Notes: a model not told the origin generated them from the sequence alone. Counted from the stretch's first letter, positions 17,301 to 26,610 are shown. The stretch is DNA of 34,401 nucleotides from Trichomonas tenax (GCA_023091735.1 JALKBU010000540.1:1-34401), one strand, 5' to 3'. Numbers and translations: made by a program.

Positions 17301-18502
17301 ACGATCTGGTTGGGGAATAGAATGTCGCCAACAACATCTTTGGCGCTGACAACCATATCCTTGAAATTGATCTTCGTTAAGTTAAATTTATGAACATGTT
17401 CATCTGACAAAGCGAATTTTATGACACCTGATGGACTTGTTGCTGTAAAATCTCTCAAAAGCGCATATTTGTCTGGAACTCCTTCCTTGGGCTTTAATGA
17501 CAGCTTTTCAACACAGAAACGCGCTAAAAGACCGGCATCAATCATTAATGGTGTTGAAACTGTGCAGTCAATTGGGCCTAAAGTAATTTGTGTTCCCTTC
17601 ATCAAGAATGATGGTATCTGAAATACATTTTGGTTCATTCTCGTAATCGAAATTCGATTTGTTTCAATTCGCTGGTTTGATAGGAAAATGTCCTCACACA
17701 TGAATGTCATGTTCGTAGTGAGCAAATCGAACAATGGAAGATGGACAACAATCGGTTCAAAATGAATTGTGCCAGTTGCAAATTGATCATTTTTCGCATT
17801 AATTGTCGAAGAAATGGGACTTATGTGTATACTTGCTTTCTCGTAGAGTATATTTAGCGAATTTATCGAAAGTGTGAGATTAAAAACGTTTCTTAATAAG
17901 TGAGGAATGACATCTATTGTAGAATTGATTGTAAATTCGACAGATGGAACGCGTAAAGATGGTATGTTCAAGTTAAAAACAAGTTCATTCATTAAAAATC
18001 GAAAATCAAGAATTTCATTATCTCTTTTGTAAAACATCACAAGTTGTGCAAATGTAAATTTGAATCCATTTATCGACAAAAATACGTTTTTGAGATTGCA
18101 ATTTATAGATTTGAAGACGATTGCAGCGATCATTTGGCCAAAGGTCTCAGCAACCCATTTATCGAGTGTTTTTCGCGATGACTTTGATATTTTGTAGCTC
18201 ATTCCATTCAAAGTGAGGTGCATTTTAGAACAATGAAGGGAGATAAACGAAATCTGATTTGGATTGAAGATTCCAAGTGGATCCACATCTACCCTCAGGT
18301 TCTCTACTTCGAAAAGTATCTTTTCTGAGAGTCCTGAAGCCATTTTCAGCGAAAACATCGAAGTTCCTTTCAAGAACACCAAAGTTTCACCGAAAACAGC
18401 GTACAATTTGCTCTTCACTATATGGAATATCAACTCTCTGACAGCTAACATACCTAAAAATATCAGCAATGAAATCAGAAACAGAAGAAGAAGCCAATCC
18501 AT
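14369..18502 (-). CDS. Hobbit/SABRE/FMP27-like bridge lipid-transfer protein
   Basis: 1377 aa from the ATG at 18502; the frame extends upstream only through a TTG. Residues 1-22 (MDWLLLLFLISLLIFLGMLA) form an N-terminal membrane anchor, as in the Hobbit/SABRE/BLTP2 family of ER membrane-contact proteins that form a long hydrophobic groove for bulk phospholipid flow. The rest is made of repeating beta-strand-rich segments without membrane helices. The region about 680-790 (LYGHWGLAFFQW, FKWLQFIDHTRFRTRWKVDL, SYGFNDPVDPYGEP) resembles the GFWDK-type signature of FMP27-family proteins (W-DK-R...G...DPY). A short coiled or helical insertion occurs near 500-560. Known members exceed 2000 aa, so this is a short version. 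VPS13 or another RBG protein is the main alternative. Confidence 0.6.
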   Translation of the reverse strand: MDWLLLLFLISLLIFLGMLAVRELIFHIVKSKLYAVFGETLVFLKGTSMFSLKMASGLSEKILFEVENLRVDVDPLGIFNPNQISFISLHCSKMHLTLNGMSYKISKSSRKTLDKWVAETFGQMIAAIVFKSINCNLKNVFLSINGFKFTFAQLVMFYKRDNEILDFRFLMNELVFNLNIPSLRVPSVEFTINSTIDVIPHLLRNVFNLTLSINSLNILYEKASIHISPISSTINAKNDQFATGTIHFEPIVVHLPLFDLLTTNMTFMCEDIFLSNQRIETNRISITRMNQNVFQIPSFLMKGTQITLGPIDCTVSTPLMIDAGLLARFCVEKLSLKPKEGVPDKYALLRDFTATSPSGVIKFALSDEHVHKFNLTKINFKDMVVSAKDVVGDILFPNQIVPFCLGTKISMRIEPPRMDVKASYIELILSDDFAETTYFQELFGIFRFLQSNFRGGTWETRGHLPPTRSIFSFQLNEGLIRYKRPKLTIEIQKANEARSAAQEDLRIRQEKALQIIQSQNPNKFNSDKFDYESKQLFLKLYKDLLKEIDNKVETDWFTVEIKNLECGINGFSIPNRKAAIDKIKNICDEVTGDEIGRISGAPYYGTCGYVAWKVPEFGVVYSGTNLESKGHFFTTYHNSTKASEYFIFNISCDEGQSKFQIPMVSSRNVVFLDVAMTAEKLYGHWGLAFFQWCQDFKLASRIFRQRHYKFKWLQFIDHTRFRTRWKVDLKCKDISYGFNDPVDPYGEPLYIFSYHNTSLQFDGDKYSLNGSDFMIFFTNQFGPQAFCTLFQPRVTIRWGTHNANMPKDERRPIFIPIDSSVMQNENYDPYEKWRTDKFSIHVTETFSEQMGIIDMDVLQIVLDRAAPRMSLEKFIKPPLFVIRFVPFPLYGFTDANITLPPLLLRMMNGSLVVKMHGDPLRVMSNESLPKSMSITSNDFIITCTYNMRNIMQIHINNLNVERNKGVMQVNLKDISIDAYLDCIMQIKQLPLKFHPKKQITTLQSINSVEELFHYFSQTIMTVLVNKIDFKIIHNTEELMAINISVLIIEKRVNEAMLGMMTFAFTECTVKAPQNITLVTIKEPQLCTALATNRAIIACTINKIELSISQEDIEFYLPIIKRIRQYLKQFNTTGNEQDTQEKPQIEFMILLTLECLDVVLLRQTRSPLITAKVQGISMDAKRFEDMSEAFKVSFRKIDAERNEAIDAFHTIFKSNEGLQPIFNFVLNQTRPLMRCPVFDRIDVTMAPFLISIDIAFFLEIIEFFKSTDDMHVLDFDEEEIESTPQPVELQSVDASKQDDANLFFCRIFRFNQIDASLNIRFPRESVFAEFTNRPFVFTGLFLEDIFGTKQQIIALLKKNLKWTVIKALPKFFFKKTKE

Positions 18503-19087
18503 AAAATCTGATACAGAAAAAAATTTTAATTTACACAAAACAATTTAAATGGTTTACATGACAGAATAATGTGAATTAAATAGTTTATGTGTCAAACTAT
18601 TATTTATGTTTTCATTTCGCTATAACTCATTAAATCCTCAATATATTTGCTAGTCATTCATGGTATAAATAATATATAATTAGTGGTATATTATGTATCT
18701 ATATGAAGTTAAAATGTTGATTATTTGGTGAAAAATGTTTGTTGAATGGAAAATGCAACAGCCTTTGACTTATTATTTATGATCTCTTAAATTATTACAT
18801 CTGTTATAGTGCCGATTTATTCTATTATGAAATAGAGCCCAAATAACTATTATTAAAAAAATATTTTGCATTTTCTTCAGTTCATTATAGAATTTGGTCT
18901 AAACCATAATGACTTCACTTTTATCTATGTTAATAGTACTCATTTGTTTCAAGCATGGTAAATATTTATAAACATAAACAAATAAGCAATAAGATATTGT
19001 TAAAACATCATAAACTATAAGTGAGAAAACTGCACCAAATGATCATTAATTTCTGTGATACTTTCATTATATAATGTAGAAAAGGAA
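18503..19087. other. Intergenic region with two regulatory-motif copies
   Basis: TTTACATGACAGA (18553-18565) and TTTATGTGTCAAA (18584-18596) lie 50-95 bp upstream of the Hobbit-like ATG, in reversed orientation relative to that gene (the motif is nearly palindromic). The remainder up to the phosphatase stop codon is AT-rich with nothing recognised. Confidence 0.45.
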
Positions 19088-20050
19088 TTAATCAAATGCA
19101 TGATTCTTTGATTTTGTTTTCATTGAATGATCACAGTTATCAGCAACAGGAACTAATGTTTTGAAAGAGCAATTGAGGTCAGTATCTATCTGAAGCATTC
19201 CTGCATCATTTCCAAAGTCACCGCAATAGTTTGGAGCACTAAACACAGTGACAATGGATGTATCAGGTGCATATGGAAAGTCATATCCTAAATCTACGGC
19301 TTGATGACCTCTAACAATGAGATCAAGATCATTATTACTCAAAAATTTTTGAACTGGGCTTTTCCCGAATAAATATGATAGACCTCGGTCGATATTGTCC
19401 TCAAATTCAGCTGTAGCTTTGTCTGGATCCGACCAGAGCAAATCTAAAATGAATTCTTCATTCGATAGTTTGTATGGCCGTTTAATATCCTTCAATTGCT
19501 GTATGGACTTAAGGCTTGGGCATATTCCACCATGAATGCAGAGAATTCTGCCATCAATGATTGCTGAGATTGGAAGCCAATTGAATGATTTGTTAAAAGC
19601 TCTGTAAACTTTATCGCTGCTGTGTGTTTCATAACATTCTCTAAGAAAACCATATTCTTTGTTAACAGATTTATCTTCGTGATTCCCTCTTAGTAAAAAG
19701 AAGTTTTGTGGATACTTAATTTTGTATGCATAGAGCAAGCATATCGTGTTAAGACTTGAATTTCCACGATCAACGTAATCTCCTAAAAATAAGTAATTTG
19801 TGCTGTCTGGAGAGCCACCAACTTCGAATAATCTCAACAGATCGTGGAACTGTCCGTGGATATCACCACATACAGTGACAGGTGGCATCAATTCCAAACA
19901 AATTGGCTGTTTTTTGAAAATATTCGTTGCTTGGTCAATGAGCCAATAGATTTCATATGGCCTAATGAGGTTATTGTTGATTTTTGTTTTGCCATCCGTC
20001 AACAATCTGTGAATTATGTCATCAACACTCACTGGATCCAATATACTCAT
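19088..20050 (-). CDS. Serine/threonine protein phosphatase, PPP family (PP1-like)
   Basis: 320 aa, the length of a bare PPP catalytic subunit. All metal-site and catalytic motifs are intact: GDIHG (62-66), GDYVDRG (90-96), RGNHE (121-125), HGG (173-175), RGHQ (247-250) and SAPNYC (271-276). It removes phosphate from Ser/Thr using two metal ions in the cytosol or nucleus, with specificity set by regulatory subunits that are not visible here. The overall pattern (LLWSDPDKA, FSAPNYCGDF) is closest to PP1. The tail is short and lacks the PP2A-type C-terminus. Trichomonads have many such paralogues. The ATG at 20050 is preceded by two motif copies in gene orientation, 6 and 27 bp upstream. Confidence 0.93.
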   Translation of the reverse strand: MSILDPVSVDDIIHRLLTDGKTKINNNLIRPYEIYWLIDQATNIFKKQPICLELMPPVTVCGDIHGQFHDLLRLFEVGGSPDSTNYLFLGDYVDRGNSSLNTICLLYAYKIKYPQNFFLLRGNHEDKSVNKEYGFLRECYETHSSDKVYRAFNKSFNWLPISAIIDGRILCIHGGICPSLKSIQQLKDIKRPYKLSNEEFILDLLWSDPDKATAEFEDNIDRGLSYLFGKSPVQKFLSNNDLDLIVRGHQAVDLGYDFPYAPDTSIVTVFSAPNYCGDFGNDAGMLQIDTDLNCSFKTLVPVADNCDHSMKTKSKNHAFD

Positions 20051-20377
20051 TATTTTTTGTCAAGTAAAATCTTCTATTTGACATGTAAATTTATTTTTTC
20101 CAAACAAGTTTCATTCTTTTCCATACAAAAATATTTAGATTCTATAACTTAAACATAATATTTGATTAGAATTTCCATTGTTATACATTATATCAAGTTT
20201 TGGTAAATAAAAACTAGATTTTCTCTTGAGTTTTCGATCCTGATGACCTATTTTGACATGTAAAAAGAATATTTATTTGTCAATAAAATTTATGCGTTTA
20301 TTTACATGACAAATATTGCTTAATGGAAAGAAAGAGAATGGATTACATGTCAAACATAGTTAAAAAGTGTCAAAGAA
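20051..20377. promoter_or_regulatory. Divergent promoter region with five TTTACATGTCAAA-type motifs
   Basis: Reading toward the phosphatase gene (minus): TTTGTCAAGTAAA at 20056-20068, TTTGACATGTAAA at 20077-20089 and 20252-20264. Reading toward the coiled-coil gene (plus): TTTACATGACAAA at 20301-20313 and ATTACATGTCAAA at 20342-20354, then AAGTGTCAAAG shortly before the ATG at 20378. Apart from the copy at 20252, each orientation class lies next to the gene it points to, which supports a directional promoter element. Confidence 0.55.
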
Positions 20378-22252
20378 ATGACTTTGCCACCACCAGGATC
20401 GTTACAGCGCTCATCGCGCGAAAACATATCCGCATTCTACGGGCAGTCATATTCCGATAAGTTTTATTCAATTGCGGTGAAATTGCTGAACAAAATTAAG
20501 AAATCAAATGCACTTCCTACGGATATTTCATCATTTAAACGGAAAATGAGGGAAATTCATGAAAAATGCGAAACAATTGATGCTAAAGTTAACTCAAAAA
20601 TAGCTGATACTGAAATTCCAAGCTTTATTCAATCTGCAAGTCAAGTTTGGGAACTCGCTAAAACAGAATTGAAGTCAATGACACAAATGCCTCTGAGAGT
20701 TGAATTCATTTCTGCACAAAATACGGAATTGATTAGAATTGGAAAAAAAGTTTTAACAATTATTGAAACAAAAGAAAAATCAACAATTCTTTCTGCTGAG
20801 CTTTTTAGAGCTTTTTCTCAAATTTCTAATCAGTTCATTGATGTTTTTATGTCAATTCTTAATCCAGGAAAACTTGATACAAAATTAATCAACTTAGCAC
20901 TTGAAAGTATCGCATCTCTCATCAAGGATTTACCTCTAAAATACACAGCATTCTGTTTCGAAGAAAATTCGCAAACGCCAACAGATTTTTACAAATATTT
21001 ATTCCGTTATTTGAGGAAGATTCAATCAAGAACACAGCAACTGCTTGAAATAGGCAGCGATCCTGTTGAAGTTTATGCATTCATCGATGAACTTGATAAT
21101 TTCTTCGAAAAAATGTGTTCAGATTTTAAAGTTTCGTATATAATTGTCCAGAATAAGGAAGAATTGATCAATAATTCATTAAGATATATGGATCAAGAAT
21201 TGTATCCTGCTGTTGGGTCAAAGAGATTCTTTGTTGATGTTCAATCAATGATTTCAGGAAGCACTGTTGTTAAATTAGAAGCTGGAATGGTTCCCTGGTT
21301 TGCAGAGCCATTGTTTTTAGAGCTCAAACGTCTCAATTCCGAAATTGATGAATTAGCAGATATGAGATTAACCCGCCATGATGCTCTCACATCACAAAAG
21401 ACTGCAAATTCATCTAAAGAGGATTTGATATCTATATCTAATACAGAAAGAGCTCAGCATGATTATGGTATTAAAGACGTTTTAGCTGAAACAACTTCTG
21501 CACTTCAATTACAGTTAAAGGAGACAATCGCAAGATCAGAGACATTAGAAAGCTCATCTCTCAGCACTTTGAAGTCTCTTAACAAGGATCAAATTGATTT
21601 AGATAGCCTTCTCAAACATCTCAAGAGTGAATCACAAAGACTTGAAGAACTGAGATCATCCACAGTTGATGCACTCGAGAAACGTCACACGCAAGTTCTT
21701 GATGAGAAAGATAGATATTTAGGACTTATAGACTCTGAGTCATCAACAACTTTAGCAAATAGACAGAAAATCAAAAGTCTGCAGAGAGAAATCGACAACG
21801 CACGACAGATTATTGATAAAGCCATCAGAGAGAACGATCCACTGAAGGATGACATCCAACATTTAACACAAGAACGCGAAGAATTAAGTAAGAGAGCAGT
21901 CGAACTTGATCATGAGAATGCAAAGATCGAAGAAGACATTGCTGCAATGAAGAAAGAGATCGCAAAGCTTAAAGTTGATGATGCTAATGAAACAGCTGAT
22001 GCAGAAGAGATTATAAACAAACTTCAGACTGATGTTGATGGCCTAAGATCACCTCTCAAGAAACTCAAGAAAGAGCATGATTTTCTCACCGAGAGTTACT
22101 CAAAGTCAATTTCAATGATTCCTAATCTTGAAAATCAACTTTCATTTCTTGAGGAAGAAATATATGAGTACCAAATGCGACTGAAACGCATCAAAGCCAG
22201 ATGGGCTGCTTCCAGACTTGCATCTCTTAGCGACAGCCTCCAGCACCTTTAA
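20378..22252 (+). CDS. Coiled-coil protein of unknown function
   Basis: 624 aa. Residues 1-310 are mostly alpha-helical without low complexity (a globular helical domain, starting with a short Pro/Ser-rich segment). From about residue 315 to 605 heptad-like patterns rich in Leu, Lys, Glu, Asp and Gln indicate a long coiled coil with a few breaks. No membrane segment, signal peptide or known motif seen. A cytoskeletal, flagellar or tethering role is possible for such architecture but is inference only. The ATG at 20378 follows AAAAAGTGTCAAAGAA. It is divergent from the phosphatase gene. Confidence 0.82.
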   Translation: MTLPPPGSLQRSSRENISAFYGQSYSDKFYSIAVKLLNKIKKSNALPTDISSFKRKMREIHEKCETIDAKVNSKIADTEIPSFIQSASQVWELAKTELKSMTQMPLRVEFISAQNTELIRIGKKVLTIIETKEKSTILSAELFRAFSQISNQFIDVFMSILNPGKLDTKLINLALESIASLIKDLPLKYTAFCFEENSQTPTDFYKYLFRYLRKIQSRTQQLLEIGSDPVEVYAFIDELDNFFEKMCSDFKVSYIIVQNKEELINNSLRYMDQELYPAVGSKRFFVDVQSMISGSTVVKLEAGMVPWFAEPLFLELKRLNSEIDELADMRLTRHDALTSQKTANSSKEDLISISNTERAQHDYGIKDVLAETTSALQLQLKETIARSETLESSSLSTLKSLNKDQIDLDSLLKHLKSESQRLEELRSSTVDALEKRHTQVLDEKDRYLGLIDSESSTTLANRQKIKSLQREIDNARQIIDKAIRENDPLKDDIQHLTQEREELSKRAVELDHENAKIEEDIAAMKKEIAKLKVDDANETADAEEIINKLQTDVDGLRSPLKKLKKEHDFLTESYSKSISMIPNLENQLSFLEEEIYEYQMRLKRIKARWAASRLASLSDSLQHL

Positions 22253-23254
22253 TTATTAATTATTTGTTTGTTATAAAAATTCCAATATTTGAATAATCTA
22301 GATGCTTCACATGTGTTTATTTGAATCAACTAGGGATATTCGAAAATATACGTTATTGATGTTAACTTTTCGTGGAGGACGAAAAACTCTTTAAGGTTCG
22401 AAAACAAAAAGTGACGAGTCAATTTGGACCCATGGTATTATGATTTAAATTCGTTCTGCATAAGGTCTGCAAAGTGAATGGGACTGAAGAGAAGGGAAGT
22501 GCATTGGAATATGTGAATATTAAATTTTTCCTTTCCTCAAAAAGCTCTTGTTTTGTCTTGAAATACTTACTGTATGACAAACCTTACTATCGCAGATGAA
22601 CACAAGTAAAATGAGGAAAATCGAAAAGTTAGGGGATCAAATTTTTTTGCTGGGGAAATGCATATTTAAAGGGGTTGAAACAACTAAAAGGGGGTTATAT
22701 AATGAACAAGAAAGGGTGTTTATTTCTTAAAAAGGGAAAACTTATCCCCATTATAAATCGGCAGACCCTGATATATTTAGTTCTTCCTTTCAGACTCGAT
22801 TTTCGAAATAATCAGCGATTTACTTTACAGAATGCTTCTGAAAAGAAGAACTGTGGACCGGATTGCTAGCACCTTGGCTACCTGTCCCAATCAAGCATTT
22901 AATTATGCTCTTCAGAGGCATTCTGAAGTGGAAATCTTTGATTTCTTAATAATGGGGTATGAAAGGAAGATCTGTGAGTTTAGCTACTAACATGCGTGGT
23001 ACCTGTGTCAATGTATTCCCCAGTTCTTCCCGTCAGACGCGATTTTGACATGTAAAACCAGAGATTCTGACAACTTTACATGTCAGATAATGTTGCTTTT
23101 TGTGTCACTTTTCATGACAATCCCTAAATCAACACAATTCAAGAAAAGAAAATATTTAGAAATGAGGCAATAAGTATTTTGACATGTAAATTGTATCAAA
23201 AATTTGATTACATGTCAGAATTTTTGAGGAAGTTCACTCTGACACTTCCCTTCA
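22253..23254. other. 1-kb intergenic region with degenerate repeats and promoter motifs
   Basis: No protein gene is convincing. From about 22775 to 23040 related words recur at roughly 110-130 bp: AGTTCTTCCTTTCAGACTCG (22779) and AGTTCTTCCCGTCAGACGCG (23019), with GAAGAACTGTG (about 22846) and GAAGATCTGTG (about 22964). Motif copies at 23044-23056 and 23178-23190 (minus orientation) and 23075-23087 and 23207-23219 (plus orientation) precede the RAD51-like gene. Confidence 0.5.
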
Positions 23255-24136
23255 ATGAGTGAAGAGACAGCGTCGATACTTCTGGACAAGAATGTGGCGA
23301 CTGAGCTTAGCAAGCGTGTTGGTATTCCGAATATCATAACGAAATATGATGTTGCTGAACTAAAAAAAGACATTATTCCGGCGAAGAGGTTTGTTTTTGA
23401 TAATTTTAATCCATCAATTAGAGATTCTGATATAGCCATAGATGGCACAACACTATCGGCAGGAATTGATCATATTTTCGGAGAACCTTTTTATACAGGA
23501 GAAACTTATTCAATTGAGGGATATCAGAATGTAGGAAAGACAAGACTGTGCATCAAAATTGCATTGGAACTTGCCAAAGTTACAAAAGTTTTATATATTG
23601 ATGCAGATTCAAATTTATCTCCACCAATAATTGCAAACATGGCCTCTGTAATGGGTATTGAAACAGATTTCCCTGTTTATAGAGATGTAAGAATACCACC
23701 CACATCTACTTGTTGTTTAACAATTGCAAATTGTTTGAATCACCCAGATATTGTCAACGCCATCAATGCTTATCTAGTTCATTCAAAACCAGAAGTAATA
23801 GTTATTGATAGTTTGATGTCTGTTTACCAAAATGTTGTTGGAAAAGGCTCTCCTGGTTCAGCTCAATTAGAAGAACTTGCAATAGAACTGAAATCGCATG
23901 CAAAACAACATAACTGTATTGTTATAGTAACAAATGGTATTAAAGCTGCTTTAGATCCAAGAGCCACTTATCTTGGGCCACAATATGGATCATTGTGGCA
24001 TAATAGACTTCATATTTCCACAACCAACCATACTGTCGCCAATGCAGAAGTTATTTGTTCCCCAAGACTTCCTTTTACAGAAAATTTATTCTATTTAGAA
24101 GATATGAAGCCATGTGAATCAAAAGAGCAACAATAG
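23255..24136 (+). CDS. RAD51-family recombinase paralogue
   Basis: 293 aa RecA-like ATPase. Walker A is GYQNVGKT (89-96), Walker B is VIVIDS (181-186), preceded by the family signature LSAGIDHIF (67-75), which corresponds to LSTGIxxLD. C-terminal VIVTNGI (about 223-229) and LGPQYGSLWHNRL (240-252) correspond to the RAD51 core L2 and following strand. Residues 1-60 are too short for the full HhH domain of RAD51 and DMC1, so a mediator paralogue (RAD51B/C/D, XRCC2 or XRCC3-like) is more likely than the strand-exchange enzyme itself. Expected role: homologous recombination repair in the nucleus, assisting RAD51 filaments. The ATG at 23255 directly follows the initiator-like TGACACTTCCCTTCA. The subfamily is not decidable by eye. 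Confidence 0.85.
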   Translation: MSEETASILLDKNVATELSKRVGIPNIITKYDVAELKKDIIPAKRFVFDNFNPSIRDSDIAIDGTTLSAGIDHIFGEPFYTGETYSIEGYQNVGKTRLCIKIALELAKVTKVLYIDADSNLSPPIIANMASVMGIETDFPVYRDVRIPPTSTCCLTIANCLNHPDIVNAINAYLVHSKPEVIVIDSLMSVYQNVVGKGSPGSAQLEELAIELKSHAKQHNCIVIVTNGIKAALDPRATYLGPQYGSLWHNRLHISTTNHTVANAEVICSPRLPFTENLFYLEDMKPCESKEQQ

Positions 24137-24335
24137 GACTAGGCTCATTGATTTGCTATCAAATGTTGTTTGTTTTAAAGATTATAATTTATTCAAATAT
24201 TATTTGGTTATTGTTATATAAATTACTTCATAATTCATAGTAAAATTATGAGTATTGATGATTGTTGGAAGTAATTGACAATAGAAAAGAAAATATTTTG
24301 GTATTTAATCTAAAATTATTGATTTAAGTACAAAT

Positions 24336-24659
24336 TTAGAAGATATCCTTGAATTTATGTGACAGCTTTACCATTTGGTTCCATGCTTCTGGATCAATTG
24401 AAGAAGAAATAGGAATTGCTAAAGCTTCTTCGATGTCTCCGTTATCCTGCACGCGACCAGTAACTTCTATCCAAACTTCGCTGAATCTATCTGGCTTTAA
24501 GGATGGATTTTTGTGTACACGAACAGTTTTCGAATCTGTTGTTGAAATAATGTAGGGGTCGGAGTCCTTCTCTATGATCTTTCCGATGATTGTCACTTGC
24601 TTTGACTTATGCTGTGTCAGATATTCAGTGTTGACGCGAACACTTTTGTCTTTATCCAT
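24336..24659 (-). CDS. Replication protein A 14-kDa subunit (RPA3-like)
   Basis: 107 aa from the ATG at 24659 (MDKDKSVRVNTEYL). It is a single OB-fold of the length and pattern of RPA3: N-terminal RVNTEYLTQHKSKQVTIIGK, central strands VRVHKNPSLK, the IEVTGRVQDNG strand typical of the family (VEVVGRV), then a C-terminal amphipathic helix (WNQMVKLSHKFKDIF) that would join the RPA trimer helix bundle. Role: small structural subunit of the single-strand DNA-binding RPA complex in replication and repair. The upstream in-frame extension to 24704 is rejected because CATCACTTTTTTCATT, an initiator-like sequence, lies inside it, right before the chosen ATG. It is convergent with the RAD51 paralogue, about 200 bp apart. 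Confidence 0.75.
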   Translation of the reverse strand: MDKDKSVRVNTEYLTQHKSKQVTIIGKIIEKDSDPYIISTTDSKTVRVHKNPSLKPDRFSEVWIEVTGRVQDNGDIEEALAIPISSSIDPEAWNQMVKLSHKFKDIF

Positions 24660-25136
24660 AATGAAAAAAGTGATGAAAAGGAAGTTCCTTGAGAAAAGTG
24701 ACAAAAATTATCTTCCTTTTTATAAAGCAGGGGCCAGCACCAAAATATATTTCTTCCAAAACACGATAAATCAAAAAAAAATACCTGAAAGAGCAATCAT
24801 GACCAAACAGATTTTGGAAATTTTCAAAATAACTTAGAGAAAAATGTTTTAATTTTTCATGATAAATATCAAAATTTTCGATAATAAATTTGAATTTTTC
24901 AAAAATAAATCGACAGCATAGCTTAAAAATACATTTTGTGCCAGAATATTTCATAATCAGAAAAATTTTGATTATAATTTTGGTCAAAATCGAAATGTAA
25001 TTAAATTTAACCTGTGAAATCCATATGATTATATTCAAATGCATGATTAAATGCTATTTTAATGATGAAAATAGTATATTACCATTGATAATGTTGGATT
25101 TGGCGTAATTTTTGTGTCACTTTTAAAAATTTTCAA
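24660..25136. promoter_or_regulatory. Divergent intergenic region between RPA3-like and BRF1 genes
   Basis: Very AT-rich, no coding frame of quality (the 130-codon minus frame at 24652-25044 is Phe/Ile/Lys-rich noise). Initiator-like sequences flank both ends: CATCACTTTTTTCATT toward RPA3 (minus) and TTGTGTCACTTTTAAAAA (about 25110-25127) toward BRF1 (plus). No TTTACATGTCAAA copy seen, unlike many other promoters here. Confidence 0.5.
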
Positions 25137-26369
25137 ATGAGCTCGAATAGGTGTCCTCAATGTGCGGGTGAAGGCACCATCATTAATGATAATGGCAGAA
25201 GGATCTGTTCTGCGTGTGGTCTCATTCTGCAAGAACAGGCCCTCGTTAACGAACTTTCTTTCGTTGATAACGCGCATGGTTCGGCAACAGTCTCAGGCCA
25301 GTTCGTTCCTTCATCAGGTATGTCTGGTATGGGTGGCGGCGTATCCACACAGACTGTCACTGAAGGTTTAAACAAAATCGACGCTATTTGCGATAATCTT
25401 CCGAAATTATCTCAAGATGCAGTTGAATTAGCACATCGCATCTACCAAATTGCAGTTAAGCATAGATTCACAAGGGGTCGTACCATCGAAATTGTGTCCG
25501 CTGCGGCTGTTTACGTTGCTATTCGTGTAAATCGTTCTTCTGGTTATCTTTTGGACGATGTTGCTGAGCACATTTCGTGCGGTATCTACGAGTTGGCTGC
25601 GACAGCTTTAAGACTCGCGCATGCTGTTAACCAACCTTTACCAACGATTGATCCTGTTCTTTATATCACGAGGTTCCTTGAGGAACTCAACTTGGGCCGT
25701 AACCTTAAGGCGGTCCATGACACAGCAATTCACATTGTCCATCGTCTTGACAGAGATTGGATTCAAACTGGCAGAAAACCATCGGGCATTGTAGGAACAG
25801 CTATTATGATCGCATGCCAAATCCACCATGTCCCGATTTCAAAGGATAAAATCAAAGAAATCGCGAGAGTTTGCACATCAACAATCAACAAACGTCTTAA
25901 AGAAATCGCAGACACAGCATTGGCCCACGAGTCAATCGATCAGCTCAGACTTTCAGAATCAATTCTCGATGATGACTCTCACGAGTTGCCTCCAATCATG
26001 AAACAAAAGACCAAGAACAAAAACAAGAAATTACTCGACGATATTGCAGAAGAAGTTAAGAGCGAACCTCCGCCAGAAGGTATTTCATTGGATGATGATT
26101 TCGATGATCCAGAGCTTGAAGGTATCGATAGCGAAATTTTGACCCCTGAAGAACAGGACAAAAAGCTTACATTATATATGGCCATGTTCAAGAGTCACTT
26201 CAATGCACCACCAAAGGAACCAAAACATAAGAGACATCGCAAAAAGAAGCAATCTACGAATTATCAGGACAGCGATGCTGTTTATGTACAAGATAATGGT
26301 ATGCTTATCGTTGAGAACGATGAAATTGCAGGTGATGATGATAACTTTGAAGATATTGTTGAAGATTAA
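25137..26369 (+). CDS. BRF1: TFIIIB subunit BRF1 (TFIIB-related factor)
   Basis: 410 aa. The N-terminal zinc ribbon has four cysteines (Cys6, Cys9, Cys24, Cys27). It is followed by the BRF1-type linker LVNELSFVDNAHGSATVSGQ (36-55), which differs from the TFIIB B-reader. Two cyclin folds lie at about 75-160 and 170-265 (ISCGIYELAATALRLA; LPTIDPVLYITRFLEELNLG, as in BRF1 proteins). After a basic stretch (KTKNKNKK), an acidic segment DDDFDDPELEGIDSEILTPE with LYMAMF resembles the conserved BRF1 homology block II that binds TBP and BDP1. The tail is basic, then acidic. Role: recruits RNA polymerase III to tRNA and 5S genes in the nucleus. A plain TFIIB is less likely because of the linker and long C-terminus. 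Confidence 0.88.
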   Translation: MSSNRCPQCAGEGTIINDNGRRICSACGLILQEQALVNELSFVDNAHGSATVSGQFVPSSGMSGMGGGVSTQTVTEGLNKIDAICDNLPKLSQDAVELAHRIYQIAVKHRFTRGRTIEIVSAAAVYVAIRVNRSSGYLLDDVAEHISCGIYELAATALRLAHAVNQPLPTIDPVLYITRFLEELNLGRNLKAVHDTAIHIVHRLDRDWIQTGRKPSGIVGTAIMIACQIHHVPISKDKIKEIARVCTSTINKRLKEIADTALAHESIDQLRLSESILDDDSHELPPIMKQKTKNKNKKLLDDIAEEVKSEPPPEGISLDDDFDDPELEGIDSEILTPEEQDKKLTLYMAMFKSHFNAPPKEPKHKRHRKKKQSTNYQDSDAVYVQDNGMLIVENDEIAGDDDNFEDIVED

Positions 26370-26610
26370 TTTTCAATATTTCTATAATTTTGTTTTGAAT
26401 TAAATTTATGTTTATTATTATTGAACTTTTATATGTATTTCAGGATCCAATCAAAATTAAGCTCGATTTTTGATGAAATTCACTCAAATTTTTATTTTTT
26501 TTAAAACATATTTTTCAAATAGATCGAATATGTGAAGATTTTGTTCATGAAAGGAATGTTGCATGTTATTTCATACGAAAAATTTATGATCATAAAAACA
26601 AAATTATATC

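Noticed and set aside
24652..25044. 130-codon minus frame overlapping the RPA3 start
   Set aside because: Phe/Ile/Lys-rich text without domains; it spans the promoter region between RPA3 and BRF1.
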